Shown piece by piece: positions 7,189 to 16,950 of a DNA stretch of 64,000 bases. This stretch comes from an uncultured Pseudomonadota bacterium (GTDB lineage Bacteria; Pseudomonadota; Gammaproteobacteria; Steroidobacterales; Steroidobacteraceae): the NCBI GenBank assembly GCA_903828595.1, contig CAIKMS010000031.1:1-64000 (forward strand), read 5' to 3'. The number at the start of each line of letters is the position of its first letter. Positions within the stretch are counted from its first letter, which is position 1. The notes under the pieces were generated by a model. That model made no database searches. It saw only the letters and a program-made list of their open reading frames with translations, and was not told the DNA's origin. The translations under genes and the position numbers were made by a program.

Positions 7189-8127
7189 TTAATCGATATA
7201 CAGCGAACTGACCGACTCTTCGTCGCGAATACGGCGCATGGTTTCGGCTAACAAGCCGGCTACCGATAACTGGCGAATCTTAGGGCAAGCCTTGGCAGGC
7301 TCGGACAAAGGAATGGTGTCAGTAACAACCAACTCATCAAGCGCCGAGTTGGAAATCCTTTCAATCGCCTGACCGGACAACACCGGATGGGTGACATAGG
7401 AGACCACCTTGATAGCGCCCTCCGCCTTAAGCGCCGCGGCAGCCTGACAAAGGGTACCGGCGGTATCCACCATGTCATCCACCATCACACACACTTTGCC
7501 TTCCACATTGCCGATGATGTTCATGACTTTGGATTCGTTAGCGCGTGGCCTGCGCTTATCGATAATCGCCAGATCCACATCATCCAAACGCTGCGCCAGT
7601 GCGCGTGCTCGAACAACGCCGCCCACATCCGGTGACACCACAATGAGTTTCTCGTGATGGTGTTTCCAGGCATCCCCTAATAAGACCGGTGAGGCGTAAA
7701 CGTTATCCACCGGAATATCGAAAAATCCTTGAATCTGATCGGCATGCAAATCCACGGTTAGCACGCGATCAATGCCGGCGCGAGCCACCATGTTAGCGAC
7801 CAACTTAGCGGTAATCGCCACGCGCGTGGCGCGCGGTCGGCGATCCTGGCGGGCATATCCAAAATACGGCATCACCGCCGTGATACGTCCGGCACTGGCC
7901 CGACGGCAAGCGTCAGCCATCACCAACAATTCCATCAGCGTGTCATTAGCGGGCGCGCACGTAGGCTGCACCAGATACACGTCGCGACCGCGAACGTTTT
8001 CCATCAGCTCAACCGTGACCTCGCCGTCACTGAATCGGCCCACGTAGGCGCGACCCAACGGCACGGTCAGATGGCGCGCGATCTCCTGCGCCAGCGCCGG
8101 GTTCGCATTGCCGGTAAACACCGCCAT
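7189..8127 (-). CDS. prs: ribose-phosphate pyrophosphokinase (PRPP synthetase)
   Basis: Makes PRPP from ribose 5-phosphate and ATP for nucleotide, His, Trp and NAD synthesis. Visible landmarks are [12 protein letters not shown] near the N-terminus, [17 protein letters not shown] in the flexible loop region, [18 protein letters not shown], and the PRPP-binding site [15 protein letters not shown] place the start at ATG 8127 (312 residues, the family norm). In-frame GTG 8142 and TTG 8172 are alternatives that only lengthen the N-terminus. It lies directly downstream of tRNA-Gln and ispE, a conserved gammaproteobacterial order. Confidence 0.97.
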   Translation of the reverse strand: MAVFTGNANPALAQEIARHLTVPLGRAYVGRFSDGEVTVELMENVRGRDVYLVQPTCAPANDTLMELLVMADACRRASAGRITAVMPYFGYARQDRRPRATRVAITAKLVANMVARAGIDRVLTVDLHADQIQGFFDIPVDNVYASPVLLGDAWKHHHEKLIVVSPDVGGVVRARALAQRLDDVDLAIIDKRRPRANESKVMNIIGNVEGKVCVMVDDMVDTAGTLCQAAAALKAEGAIKVVSYVTHPVLSGQAIERISNSALDELVVTDTIPLSEPAKACPKIRQLSVAGLLAETMRRIRDEESVSSLYID

Positions 8128-8223
8128 CGTCGATTGATCCACCGCTACGCCCCCATCACCCTTCTCGGGCAATCCATCGCTATTCCAATTCTTATGTAGA
8201 CCCTGTCTCGGGTAACAGCTAGA

Positions 8224-8298
8224 TGGCTGGGGCGGAAGGATTCGAACCTTCGCATGGTGGAATCAAAATCCACTGCCTTACCACTTGGCGACGCCCCA
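8224..8298 (-). tRNA. tRNA-Gln (anticodon TTG)
   Basis: A 75-nt cloverleaf with encoded CCA on the minus strand: acceptor TGGGGCG/CGCCCCA, D arm with GCCAAGTGGTAAGGC, anticodon loop TTTTGAT and T loop TTCGAAT. The U1-A72 start is characteristic of tRNA-Gln. It lies between ispE and prs, its usual place. Because gatCAB is also in this window, this tRNA may be charged with Glu and then amidated. Confidence 0.97.
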
Positions 8299-8302
8299 CC
8301 TG

Positions 8303-9187
8303 TCAACTCTCAACATCAAAACGCGACCACAGAGGGGATCGGTTTACACCGGTCACTACCCACCCCTGCCAGCGTGCCGGCAACTCTTGAAGTGCCTGCT
8401 CAGCTTGTGTCGCGCTTTCAAAGGCGGCAAACACACACGCGCCACTGCCGGTCATTCGCGCAAAGCCGCGTATCGCTAACCATTGTAATGCCTCGCGCAC
8501 GCCTTCGTGACGGCTACGCACTACCGGTTCCAAATCATTACTCAACAGACGCTGGGTAAGCGGATCACCCTGCAATCGTTCGAGGAAGCCGGTCATTGTG
8601 ATTCTTGGGGAATTTCTTGTCAATTCAGGCGCCTGAAACACCTGGGCTGTACTCATCCCGGTGCCGGGAAAAATCACCAGGTAGGTGGCCGGTGGCAGGT
8701 CCAAAACGGTGAGCTTTTCACCCACGCCCTCAGCCCAGGCCGAATAACCGCGCACAAATACCGGTACATCCGCACCCAGTGAGCCGCCCAAGCGCTCCAG
8801 TTCCGCACCCGGCACGTGCAAACCCCACAGGTGATTCAAAGCCACCAAGGTCGTGGCCGCATCCGAACTGCCGCCGCCTAAACCAGCGCCGCATGGCAGC
8901 CGCTTAATAACCTCAATATCTACCCCTAAATCGGCTCGGCCGACCCAGCTTTTTAGCGCATTGGCCGCCCGCACCACCAAATCCTCAGACTCTAATACCC
9001 CGTAGCTGACCGCCAGACGGCGCACCCGAGGTTCATGGGTCACCGTAAAATGCAGCTCATCGGACCAATCCAGCAACTGAAACGCGGTTTGCAGCTCGTG
9101 ATACCCGTCAGGACGACGGCCGGTAACGTAGAGACATAAATTCAGCTTGGCCGGCGCGGGCCAGCCGCGTGACACCGCCACTGTCAT
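8303..9187 (-). CDS. ispE: 4-diphosphocytidyl-2-C-methyl-D-erythritol kinase
   Basis: The GHMP kinase that phosphorylates CDP-ME in the MEP isoprenoid pathway. It begins WPAPAKLNLCLYVTGRRPDGYHEL, with the active-site Lys/Asp region at the N-terminus and the ATP-binding loop PCGAGLGGGSSDAA at about 100-113. A second glycine motif MTGSGACVFA lies near residue 245. At 294 residues it has the family length. Its ATG overlaps the lolB stop in ATGA, and the stop lies 5 bp from tRNA-Gln. Confidence 0.97.
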   Translation of the reverse strand: MTVAVSRGWPAPAKLNLCLYVTGRRPDGYHELQTAFQLLDWSDELHFTVTHEPRVRRLAVSYGVLESEDLVVRAANALKSWVGRADLGVDIEVIKRLPCGAGLGGGSSDAATTLVALNHLWGLHVPGAELERLGGSLGADVPVFVRGYSAWAEGVGEKLTVLDLPPATYLVIFPGTGMSTAQVFQAPELTRNSPRITMTGFLERLQGDPLTQRLLSNDLEPVVRSRHEGVREALQWLAIRGFARMTGSGACVFAAFESATQAEQALQELPARWQGWVVTGVNRSPLWSRFDVES

Positions 9188-9786
9188 TGATCCGCCTGGG
9201 CTCCCACGGCCCAGCTTTGTACCAGCAGACGAATCCGGGTGTCGCCCTGAACTAAAACGACGCTACGTGGCAAGGGTAGGCTCGTACCGGGAACGTCTTG
9301 CGGGTCAGCCACGGTGACCGTCCAGCCGTACTGCTCAAAGCCGGAGTCGGTTAGCAGGGTCTGCTCGGCCTGCGGATCAGGAATCCCCAGCAACCAATAA
9401 CGTAAGGGCGCTAACGGCAACGCCGCGCCCAAGCGTTCAACGAGTACGGTCTGCAAATCCACAAACGGTGCGACACTGACTTGTACCGGGCCTTGGCCGT
9501 TGGCAATGCGAATCTCCTGGTCGGTGCGCGTGATGTGTACAGCCCCCAAGCCCAGCGGCCCGTGCACCTCGATCACGCTGCCTTGCAGCGATTCTGCCCA
9601 ATCAAAACTCGCGCTAAAACCGTTACCCGGCGCCTTAACGCCCAACCGCCCGGTGGCCCGCCATGACGTTAACGGATTCGCCAGCGCCACGGCGTCACGC
9701 TCGGGCATCGGCTTTTTGGGTGGGTGAAGAGCGCAACCCGCCAAAAATACCGCAAAGGCCAGGGTAGCTACGAGTCGCTTGCTCAT
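9184..9786 (-). CDS. lolB: outer-membrane lipoprotein LolB
   Basis: Receives lipoproteins from LolA and inserts them in the outer membrane. It is a 200-residue protein with signal and lipobox VFLAGC at about 13-18, then WRATGRLGVKAPGNGFSASFDW, typical of the LolB beta-sandwich start, and YWLLGIPDP in the middle. It overlaps both neighbours by 4 bp (the TPR gene upstream, ispE downstream), and lolB-ispE-tRNA-Gln-prs is a conserved order. Confidence 0.95.
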   Translation of the reverse strand: MSKRLVATLAFAVFLAGCALHPPKKPMPERDAVALANPLTSWRATGRLGVKAPGNGFSASFDWAESLQGSVIEVHGPLGLGAVHITRTDQEIRIANGQGPVQVSVAPFVDLQTVLVERLGAALPLAPLRYWLLGIPDPQAEQTLLTDSGFEQYGWTVTVADPQDVPGTSLPLPRSVVLVQGDTRIRLLVQSWAVGAQADQ

Positions 9787-11480
9787 GGCGACTGGCTGGC
9801 TCGCGTGTCCGGCATAGCCACGCCGCGTGCGCCCAGGACCTCTTTGAGGATCACGCTATCCGGCACGCGCATCAGCGCGCTGGACCAGGTTCGCGCGGCC
9901 GCCTCATGGTCACCGGATGCCCATTGGGCCTCACCCAAATGCACCGCGACTTCCGCTTGAGGTTCGCGGTCGTAAGCCTTCGACAACCAGACTATAGCCT
10001 GATCAAAATGCCGCTCGCGAAACAACAGCCAGCCGTAGCTGTCTTGTATCGCCGCACTGTCCGGACGCCTAGCCAGCGCGGCCGTAATCAACTGACGCGC
10101 CGTGCTTAAATCGCGATCGTGATCCACCAGCGTGTAGCCCAGCGAGTTGGCGACCAGCGCGTCATTGGGCCGCTGCGCACGCAGGACCTTGAGAATTTTC
10201 AGTGCCTCGTCCATCCGTCCGGACTTATCCAAAGTGGCGGCCCGAGCCAGCGTGATGGTCGGGTCATCCGGATAAACACGTAAGGCGCGGGCCGATAAGC
10301 TTAAGGCCGTCTCGGCATGGCCGCGCTCGTTGAGCACATCAATACGACCCGCCGTAACCGACAGTCGCTCCGGTGAGTGCGCAACAAAATCATCGAGCAT
10401 TCGCGCGGCCAGAGCGTCATCCCCCGAGTCCATCAATAACCGGTACAACGACAGCTGCGCGGCCACCGCACGGTTACCCTCGGTAATACCCGAATACAGC
10501 TGTTTAGCCTGATTGGTTTGGCCGCGCCGCTCGGCGATCTGCGCCATGCCAAAGGTAATGACATCCACGGCCCCACCAGCACCCAGAGCTTCACGATAGC
10601 GCGCCTCGGCCACATCCAAGCGACCGGCGTCCAGGGCATTAGCGGCCAGCAATTGCAGCGCTTCGCCTTTCAGTGCCGCAATCCGTGTCAAATCTTTTAA
10701 GGGTCGCTCGGCCTCCTCGCCGCGACCGCAGGACGACGCCAACCAACCGTGCATCAGTCGGTCGCGCGCAGACCCGTCCCGAGCCAATACCGCCGCACTG
10801 GCTAAACCTTGATCACAGTTACCGCCGAGCACGAGTGCGCGCGCGCGCAACCACAAAGCCTCACGATTACTCGGGCTCAAAGCGAGCAACCGCTCGATGC
10901 TTTTTAGGGCCGCTGGGGAATTGCCGGCGTGCAAGGCTAAGTCAGCGTGCGCCATCCACGCCTCCGGCGTGGTGGGGTAATCGCGCAGCAAATCAGAAAT
11001 CGCAATTTCTGCCGCTCCAACGAATTCCGCGCCTGCCAAGGACTCTTGAAGGGCGCTAAAAGCGGCAGCCGGGGTCGAATAGGCGGTTTTGATTAGGACC
11101 CTAAAGTCATCGGCAGCCGCCTGCGGGCGATCCAGCTGCAGCCGGGCGATCGCGCGAAACCGTCGAGCCGCCTCGGAGCGGGGCTCGCGAGCAAGCCAGT
11201 CGTTGGCGATAGACTCAAGCTCAGCAGGCTGCGCATTGTCAAAAGCCAGTCGGGCCGCTTTTTCAAAAACGGCGGTATCCCGGCTGGTATTCGCCGCCTC
11301 ATGTAGCCGTCGTGCAGCCGTCGGATACTCGCCGCGCGCTAACGCAACTTCAGCCGTAACCCAGCCGCCGGCGGCACCTTCAGCGCCAGTGGCGACAAGC
11401 GTTGCGGCTAACAGCAGCCCGGCGACCGCCCAGGGACGCAGCGTCTGGATCGATTGCTGTAAAAATGTCGATGTTTTCAT
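9783..11480 (-). CDS. exported tetratricopeptide-repeat protein
   Basis: About 565 residues with an N-terminal signal or anchor segment (WAVAGLLLAATLVATGAEGAAG) followed by many TPR-like helical pairs (for example RGEYPTAARRLHEAA, SYGWLLFRERHFDQAI) to the C-terminus. TPR proteins before lolB are common in gammaproteobacteria and probably act as periplasmic scaffolds; the partner is unknown. ATG 11480 is preferred over an in-frame GTG at 11489, although neither has a strong ribosome binding site. It is transcribed divergently from hemA and coupled to lolB by an ATGA overlap. Confidence 0.9.
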   Translation of the reverse strand: MKTSTFLQQSIQTLRPWAVAGLLLAATLVATGAEGAAGGWVTAEVALARGEYPTAARRLHEAANTSRDTAVFEKAARLAFDNAQPAELESIANDWLAREPRSEAARRFRAIARLQLDRPQAAADDFRVLIKTAYSTPAAAFSALQESLAGAEFVGAAEIAISDLLRDYPTTPEAWMAHADLALHAGNSPAALKSIERLLALSPSNREALWLRARALVLGGNCDQGLASAAVLARDGSARDRLMHGWLASSCGRGEEAERPLKDLTRIAALKGEALQLLAANALDAGRLDVAEARYREALGAGGAVDVITFGMAQIAERRGQTNQAKQLYSGITEGNRAVAAQLSLYRLLMDSGDDALAARMLDDFVAHSPERLSVTAGRIDVLNERGHAETALSLSARALRVYPDDPTITLARAATLDKSGRMDEALKILKVLRAQRPNDALVANSLGYTLVDHDRDLSTARQLITAALARRPDSAAIQDSYGWLLFRERHFDQAIVWLSKAYDREPQAEVAVHLGEAQWASGDHEAAARTWSSALMRVPDSVILKEVLGARGVAMPDTRASQSP

Positions 11481-11582
11481 GCCATCCACTATAGCCGATC
11501 AACGCCCGATCCAATCGCGCGCTTGCCCCCAAGCGCCCCTTGCCGGAGAATTCCACCTTGCTTCTGGGGCCACGTTTTTCGC

Positions 11583-12833
11583 ATGCCGCTGCTCGTTCTA
11601 GGGATTAACCACCGCACCGCCCCACTCGACATCCGTGAACGGATCGTGTTCGGGCCGGACGTGCTTGTCCCGGCATTGCAGGATCTGCAAGCCACCCAGG
11701 GCGCCGATGAAAACTTAATTGTCTCCACCTGCAACCGCACCGAGCTGTACTGCGTGAGCGAAAACCCAGGCGCCCTGCAGCATTGGCTGGAGCGCTACCA
11801 CGGCGACACGCTGGATCTCAAAACCTCGCTTTACACCCACCAAGACGAAAAGGCCGTGGCGCACGCATTTAGCGTTGCCGCGGGGCTAGACTCCATGGTG
11901 GTTGGCGAACCGCAGATTTTAGGACAACTCAAAGACGCCTACCGCGCGGCGCAGCAGGCTGGCACCGCAGGCCCGCAGTTAAACCGGCTCTTGCAGGCTA
12001 CCTTTTCGGTTGCCAAGCGCGTGCGCACTGAAACTCGGATCGGCGCCAACGCGGTATCAGTGGCCTATGCTGCGGTGAGTCTGGCCAAACAAATTTTTAC
12101 CGGCTTTAACAATCACACTGCCTTACTCGTCGGTGCTGGCGAAACGATTGCGCTGGCGGCTCGCCACCTGCGCGGACAGGGACTGACCCGCATGATCATC
12201 GCCAATCGCTCCTTGGACCGCGCCCAAGCGCTAGCCCAGGAGTTCCAGGCGTCGGCCATTTCGCTGGATGCCCTGCCCCATTTTTTACCGCAGGCCGATA
12301 TCGTCATCAGCTCCACCGCAAGCCCAGACCCGGTCATTCTCAGAGCCCATGTAGAGGCGGCCTTGAGCGCCCGGCGCCGTCGCCCGATGTTCATGGTGGA
12401 TATCGCCGTTCCTCGCGATATTGAAAGCACGGTCGGTGATTTCGAGGACGTTTATCTTTACACCATTGATGATCTGCAGTTGGTCGTTGAAAGCAATCTG
12501 TCTGCCCGCCAGGACGGTGCGCGTGAAGCGCGTAAGCTCATTGATGATGAAGTGCAACGCTTCATGGCTGAACTCAAAGGCCTGCACGTTGTACCCACCA
12601 TCCGGGCACTGCGTGAGTCTGCCGAAGACGTACGTGCACAAACGCTAGATCAAGCGCGTCGCCTGCTACAGGCTGGTCGCCCGGTCGATGATGTGCTGAA
12701 CTACCTCGCCGATACGTTGACCCATCGCCTGATTCATGCGCCCACGCAAACCTTGCGCGATGCCGGTAACTCCGGCGACGCCGAACTCGTTGCCGCGACC
12801 CGCCAAATTTTCAAACTAAGCCAAAACTCATGA
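11583..12833 (+). CDS. hemA: glutamyl-tRNA reductase
   Basis: The first step of C5 tetrapyrrole synthesis: Glu-tRNA to glutamate 1-semialdehyde. The start [15 protein letters not shown] is the family start, so ATG 11583 is chosen over an in-frame codon 60 bp upstream. The catalytic Cys lies in [10 protein letters not shown] near residue 50, with [13 protein letters not shown] about 110-122, a Rossmann site [14 protein letters not shown], and the C-terminal dimerisation domain. At 416 residues it has the normal length. It overlaps prfA by 4 bp (ATGA), the conserved hemA-prfA-prmC order. Confidence 0.98.
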   Translation: MPLLVLGINHRTAPLDIRERIVFGPDVLVPALQDLQATQGADENLIVSTCNRTELYCVSENPGALQHWLERYHGDTLDLKTSLYTHQDEKAVAHAFSVAAGLDSMVVGEPQILGQLKDAYRAAQQAGTAGPQLNRLLQATFSVAKRVRTETRIGANAVSVAYAAVSLAKQIFTGFNNHTALLVGAGETIALAARHLRGQGLTRMIIANRSLDRAQALAQEFQASAISLDALPHFLPQADIVISSTASPDPVILRAHVEAALSARRRRPMFMVDIAVPRDIESTVGDFEDVYLYTIDDLQLVVESNLSARQDGAREARKLIDDEVQRFMAELKGLHVVPTIRALRESAEDVRAQTLDQARRLLQAGRPVDDVLNYLADTLTHRLIHAPTQTLRDAGNSGDAELVAATRQIFKLSQNS

Positions 12834-13912
12834 GACCTTCGATACGAATCAAATTAGATCGCTTAGCCGAGCGTTACGAGGAGGTCGGCAGACTGCTGGC
12901 CGACCCTAGCGTCAGTGGTAAAAGCGGTCAGTTCCGCGATCTGTCCATGGAGTACTCGAAGCTCGAATCACTAGTCGCTAACTACCGTGCGTTTCGTGCC
13001 TTAGAGCAAGAAGCCCGTGATACCGAGGCCATGGCCAACGGTGACGATCCCGAATTGCGCGAGATGGCCAGCGAGGAACTTAAAGCGCTTAAGGCGAAAA
13101 TCGAAACCGATGAGCGAGAGCTTGAACTGTCGCTGATCCCCAAAGACTCGCGTGACGACTCCAATATTTATGTGGAAATTCGTGCCGGCGCCGGCGGTGA
13201 TGAAGCTGCGATTTTTGCAGGTGATCTATTTCGCATGTACAGCCGCTACGCGGATCGCTGCGGCTGGACGGTAGAGATTCTGTCGGAAAATCGCGGCGAA
13301 CACGGCGGCTATCGCGAGGTGATCAGCCGCCTGATTGGCCGCAACGCTTTTGCCCGTCTGAAATTTGAGTCAGGCACGCACAGAGTACAACGAGTACCGG
13401 CCACTGAAGCTCAGGGACGTATTCATACCTCGACTTGTACCGTGGCGATTCTTCCCGAGCTAACTGAAGTGGAAGACGTCCCTATTGCCGACTCGGATCT
13501 GCGGGTAGACACCTACCGCGCCTCGGGTGCGGGCGGTCAGCACGTCAATAAGACCGACTCAGCCGTGCGCATGACACACATCCCCACCGGCATTGTGGTC
13601 GAGTGCCAAGACGAACGATCGCAGCACAAGAATCGCTCCAGGGCGCTGTCGCTGCTCAAAGCCAAACTCCTAGCCAGTGCCCGCGAGAAACAAGAGGCCA
13701 CGCAAGCGGCCGCTCGAAAATTACAGGTAGGAACCGGCGATCGATCCGAGCGTATACGAACCTACAACTTCCCACAGGGCCGACTCACCGACCACCGCGT
13801 GGAGCTCACGCTGTATAAGCTTGAAGACATCATTGGCGGCAATCTCGACGAAGTCATTGATCCGCTGCAACGCGAGTACCAGACCGAACAACTAGCGGCA
13901 CTGAGCGAATAA
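12830..13912 (+). CDS. prfA: peptide chain release factor 1
   Basis: Recognises UAA and UAG and triggers peptide release. It is a 360-residue class I factor: an N-terminal helical domain, the PCRF region with [20 protein letters not shown], the catalytic GGQ in [16 protein letters not shown] (about 227-242) and a C-terminal domain. The Gln of GGQ is the target of PrmC, whose gene lies just beyond amtB. The start overlaps hemA. Confidence 0.98.
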   Translation: MRPSIRIKLDRLAERYEEVGRLLADPSVSGKSGQFRDLSMEYSKLESLVANYRAFRALEQEARDTEAMANGDDPELREMASEELKALKAKIETDERELELSLIPKDSRDDSNIYVEIRAGAGGDEAAIFAGDLFRMYSRYADRCGWTVEILSENRGEHGGYREVISRLIGRNAFARLKFESGTHRVQRVPATEAQGRIHTSTCTVAILPELTEVEDVPIADSDLRVDTYRASGAGGQHVNKTDSAVRMTHIPTGIVVECQDERSQHKNRSRALSLLKAKLLASAREKQEATQAAARKLQVGTGDRSERIRTYNFPQGRLTDHRVELTLYKLEDIIGGNLDEVIDPLQREYQTEQLAALSE

Positions 13913-13920
13913 GCGCTTTG

Positions 13921-13958
13921 CGTCGTGCACCGTGCCTGCGCACGGGCATTGCACGGCG
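13921..13958. promoter_or_regulatory. nested hairpin with GCACC half-sites between prfA and amtB
   Basis: Outer arms 13921-13929 and 13950-13958 pair over 9 bp with one G-T; inner arms CCGTGC/GCACGG (13930-13935 and 13940-13945) pair perfectly. It follows the prfA stop by 8 bp but lacks a T run. GCACC at 13927-13931 and 13958-13962 resembles NtrC half-sites and lies 120-155 bp upstream of the sigma-54-like promoter of amtB, a normal enhancer distance. It could be a prfA 3' end structure, an NtrC site, or both. Confidence 0.45.
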
Positions 13959-14080
13959 CACCAAAATAAAGCATCCGGAATTTTTGCCGGCCGCACGCGG
14001 TCTTTAATTTATTCAGTCACCAGCGCCGGCACCGCCAATTAATCAAGCGCTTAGCGATTATTCAGCGCCCGACCCGATGC

Positions 14081-14096
14081 TGGCATGTCTCATGCA
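14081..14096 (+). promoter_or_regulatory. sigma-54 type promoter for amtB
   Basis: TGGCATGTCTCATGCA keeps the invariant GG (14082-14083) and GC (14094-14095) exactly 10 bp apart, as in the -24/-12 consensus TGGCAC-N5-TTGCA. It ends 41 bp before the amtB ATG. Ammonium transporter genes are classic NtrC/sigma-54 targets, so the assignment is plausible. Confidence 0.6.
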
Positions 14097-14137
14097 CTCC
14101 CTTACGGCATAAAACTTTGTGTTGGTAGGGGACAGTC

Positions 14138-15502
14138 ATGATCGCTCGCGGTAAACACATCCAAGATACGGCATCACCTACCGGTTACCGCCCTGCCGCG
14201 GTCGGCGGCGCTAGTTTGGCTGCGGCTTTGAGCCTCTACGCACCAAAAGGTTTGGCGCAAACCACCACGCCAGCACTGATGCCCGTGAGCAGCCTTTCTG
14301 GCGGAGACACCGCCTTCATGATAGTAGCCACTGCACTGGTGCTGATGATGACGCTGCCGGGGTTGGCGCTTTTCTACGGCGGCATGGTGCGCAAAAAAAA
14401 CGTGCTGTCGATGCTCATGCAGACGCTGACGATTACCGCTCTGGTCACTTTATTGTGGTGGGCAATTGGCTATTCCATTGCCTTGACACCGGGCACGCCG
14501 TGGCTGGGGGGATTAAGCCGCGCCGGCTTTGCTGGCATGACCTTTAACAAAGCCAGTGGCTTAGTCGCCGTGTCACCACTAGCGCCGACGATCCCCGAAA
14601 GCGTGTACGCCATGTTTCAGATGACGTTTGCCATCATCACACCGGCCCTAATTGTTGGTGCTTTTGCCGAACGAATGAAGTTCTCCTCCCTAGTGCTCTT
14701 TACCCTAACTTGGTCTTTACTGGTCTACGCGCCGGTAGCCCATTGGGTGTGGGAAACCAGTGGCTGGCTGAATGGTCGAGGCATGCTCGACTATGCCGGC
14801 GGCACAGTTGTGCATATCAACGCCGGTGTAGCGGGCCTGGCCGGCTCGTTAGTGATGGGCAAGCGTTCAGGCTATGGGAAATTTTCCATGGCGCCCCACA
14901 ATCTGGTGCTGACCGTTATCGGCACCGGCTTGCTTTGGGTGGGCTGGTTTGGTTTTAACGCAGGCTCTGCCGGAGCGGCCGATCCACGCGCCGGAATGGC
15001 CATGCTCACCACCCAACTGGGAGCCGCTGCTGCGGCATTGTCGTGGACGGGCGTTGAATGGGCGACTAAACGCAAACCGTCGGTGCTGGGCATTGCCTCG
15101 GGTGCGGTTGCCGGCCTGGTTGCCATCACGCCCGCCTCGGGTTTCGTGGGCCCCAGTGCCGCTGTGCTGATTGGCGTTATCTCCGGTGGCGTGTGTTTCT
15201 GGGGAGCCACTCAACTCAAGCAATGGCTAGGTTACGACGACTCGCTGGATGCGTTTGGAGTCCACGGCATTGGCGGCATTACCGGCGCGCTATTGACCGG
15301 CCCCTTGGCTGACCCTGAGATAGGCGGGACGACCGGCTCTTTGAGCGCCCAAGCCCTGGGCGTGGTTGTCACCCTCGTGTACGGCTTTTTAGTCAGCGTA
15401 CTGTTATTCAAACTGATAGACAAAACGCTGGGCCTGCGGGTGACAGAAGACGAAGAACGCGAAGGCTTGGATGTGACGTTACACGGTGAAAGTATCGAAT
15501 AG
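14138..15502 (+). CDS. amtB: ammonium transporter AmtB
   Basis: A 454-residue inner-membrane channel for NH4+/NH3 with about 11 membrane helices after an N-terminal leader (ends near GLAQ, residue 43). Family landmarks are TLPGLALFYGGMVRKKNVLS, the pore His in PVAHWVW, the second pore His in VHGIGGITGA and the Gly-rich helices. AGGGGA precedes the ATG. It is inserted between prfA and prmC, which are adjacent in many relatives. No glnK (PII) gene is next to it here, unlike in many bacteria. Confidence 0.97.
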   Translation: MIARGKHIQDTASPTGYRPAAVGGASLAAALSLYAPKGLAQTTTPALMPVSSLSGGDTAFMIVATALVLMMTLPGLALFYGGMVRKKNVLSMLMQTLTITALVTLLWWAIGYSIALTPGTPWLGGLSRAGFAGMTFNKASGLVAVSPLAPTIPESVYAMFQMTFAIITPALIVGAFAERMKFSSLVLFTLTWSLLVYAPVAHWVWETSGWLNGRGMLDYAGGTVVHINAGVAGLAGSLVMGKRSGYGKFSMAPHNLVLTVIGTGLLWVGWFGFNAGSAGAADPRAGMAMLTTQLGAAAAALSWTGVEWATKRKPSVLGIASGAVAGLVAITPASGFVGPSAAVLIGVISGGVCFWGATQLKQWLGYDDSLDAFGVHGIGGITGALLTGPLADPEIGGTTGSLSAQALGVVVTLVYGFLVSVLLFKLIDKTLGLRVTEDEEREGLDVTLHGESIE

Positions 15503-15547
15503 CGTGGGTGCTGCGATGTCTTATGCAGGCGCACGTATACTGCAGCC

Positions 15548-16387
15548 ATGCAGACCATCGCCCAAGCCCTTGCAGATGCCGCGGCCACGTTAGCCACGGC
15601 CGACTCAACCGTCGATGCGCAAGTCTTATTGGCGCACGTGCGCGGCTGTACCCGGGCCTATCTGCGAGCTTTCCCAGAGCTAACGCTCACACCTGCTGAG
15701 CGCGGCACCTATGACACGCTGATCCGTCAGCGTGCCACGGGAGTGCCTGTGGCCTATCTGTGCCAGGAGCGCGAATTCTGGTCGCTGCCGCTGACGGTGA
15801 CTCCCGCCGTCCTCGTACCGCGTCCGGACACCGAGACGCTAGTTGAGTGTTCACTGACCCTGCTGCAGGGTCTGGCGACACCTCAGGTATTGGATTTAGG
15901 CACCGGCAGCGGGGCGATTGGTCTTGCGCTTGCCCATGAGCGCGGCGACGCCAGCATTACCCTTCTTGATACCTGCGAGGCGGCCTTAAAAGTCGCGCTG
16001 GGTAATGCCGCCAAGCTAAAGCTGGGCAATATCAAAGGCGTACACAGTGATTGGTTTAGCGCGTTAACCACCACCGACACCTTTGATTTAATCGCCTCGA
16101 ACCCACCGTATCTGGCGCAAAACGATCCCCATCTTTGCGGTGACTCGCTCCCCCACGAGCCGCGCCTGGCGCTGGTGAGCGGGCCTACCGGTTTGGAGGC
16201 TTTGAGCCTCATTATTCAGTTAGCGTATCGGCACTTAAGGCCAAACGGATGGTTGGCTCTAGAGCACGGCGCCGAGCAAGGCCCTGCCGTCCGGCAACTG
16301 CTGCAGACTGCCGGTTTTTTGGCTATCCGCACAACCCGGGATCTTGGCGGTCACGAGCGAGTCACTCAGGGCCGCGCAAACAGCTAA
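15548..16387 (+). CDS. prmC: release factor glutamine methyltransferase
   Basis: Methylates the GGQ glutamine of release factors 1 and 2. It is a 279-residue class I SAM methyltransferase with motif I DLGTGSG at 116-122 and the substrate motif NPPY at 185-188, plus VPRPDTETL at about 90-98, all typical of HemK/PrmC. It lies downstream of prfA, interrupted only by amtB. Confidence 0.96.
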   Translation: MQTIAQALADAAATLATADSTVDAQVLLAHVRGCTRAYLRAFPELTLTPAERGTYDTLIRQRATGVPVAYLCQEREFWSLPLTVTPAVLVPRPDTETLVECSLTLLQGLATPQVLDLGTGSGAIGLALAHERGDASITLLDTCEAALKVALGNAAKLKLGNIKGVHSDWFSALTTTDTFDLIASNPPYLAQNDPHLCGDSLPHEPRLALVSGPTGLEALSLIIQLAYRHLRPNGWLALEHGAEQGPAVRQLLQTAGFLAIRTTRDLGGHERVTQGRANS

Positions 16388-16422
16388 ACTGTGCGCTGGA
16401 AACCTCACCTTAGGAACAGGCC

Positions 16423-16923
16423 ATGTCCATGCTCAGCTTTAAAACCTCGCTCGGAACCTTCACTGTCGAACTGCACCCGGAAGATGCACCCATCACCGTG
16501 GAGAATTTCCTGCGCTACGTCGATGAGGGATTCTTTGACGGCTTGGTGTTTCATCGGGTGATCCCCGGCTTTGTGATTCAAGGCGGTGGCATGACGCCTG
16601 ACATGAAGCAAAAGAAAAATCACGAGCCCATCAAGAACGAAGCCAGCAACGGTTTAAAAAACCTCCGTGGCACGCTGTCCATGGCTCGCACCAACGACAT
16701 CAACAGCGCCACCTCGCAGTTCTTTGTGAACCTTAAAGACAATGCCGCGTTAGATCAGCGTGGCGGTAGCTTTGGCTATGCGGTATTCGGTCGTGTAAAG
16801 GACGGCATGGACGTTGTTGATAAAATTGCCGCCGTCAAAACCGGATCACACGGCCATCATGACGACGTGCCGGTAGAGCCGGTGGTCATGGAGTCGGTGA
16901 CCCGTGTGGTAACAGAAGCTTAA
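16423..16923 (+). CDS. ppiB: peptidyl-prolyl cis-trans isomerase, cyclophilin type, cytoplasmic
   Basis: A 166-residue cyclophilin without a signal peptide, so the cytoplasmic PpiB form. Visible motifs are FHRVIPGFVIQGG (the catalytic Arg is in FHRV), ARTNDINSATSQFFVN and FGYAVFGRV. AGGA lies 6 nt before the ATG. It accelerates proline isomerisation during folding. Confidence 0.97.
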   Translation: MSMLSFKTSLGTFTVELHPEDAPITVENFLRYVDEGFFDGLVFHRVIPGFVIQGGGMTPDMKQKKNHEPIKNEASNGLKNLRGTLSMARTNDINSATSQFFVNLKDNAALDQRGGSFGYAVFGRVKDGMDVVDKIAAVKTGSHGHHDDVPVEPVVMESVTRVVTEA

Positions 16924-16950
16924 CGACTCAATCCGTTAGGGACGCAGCCG

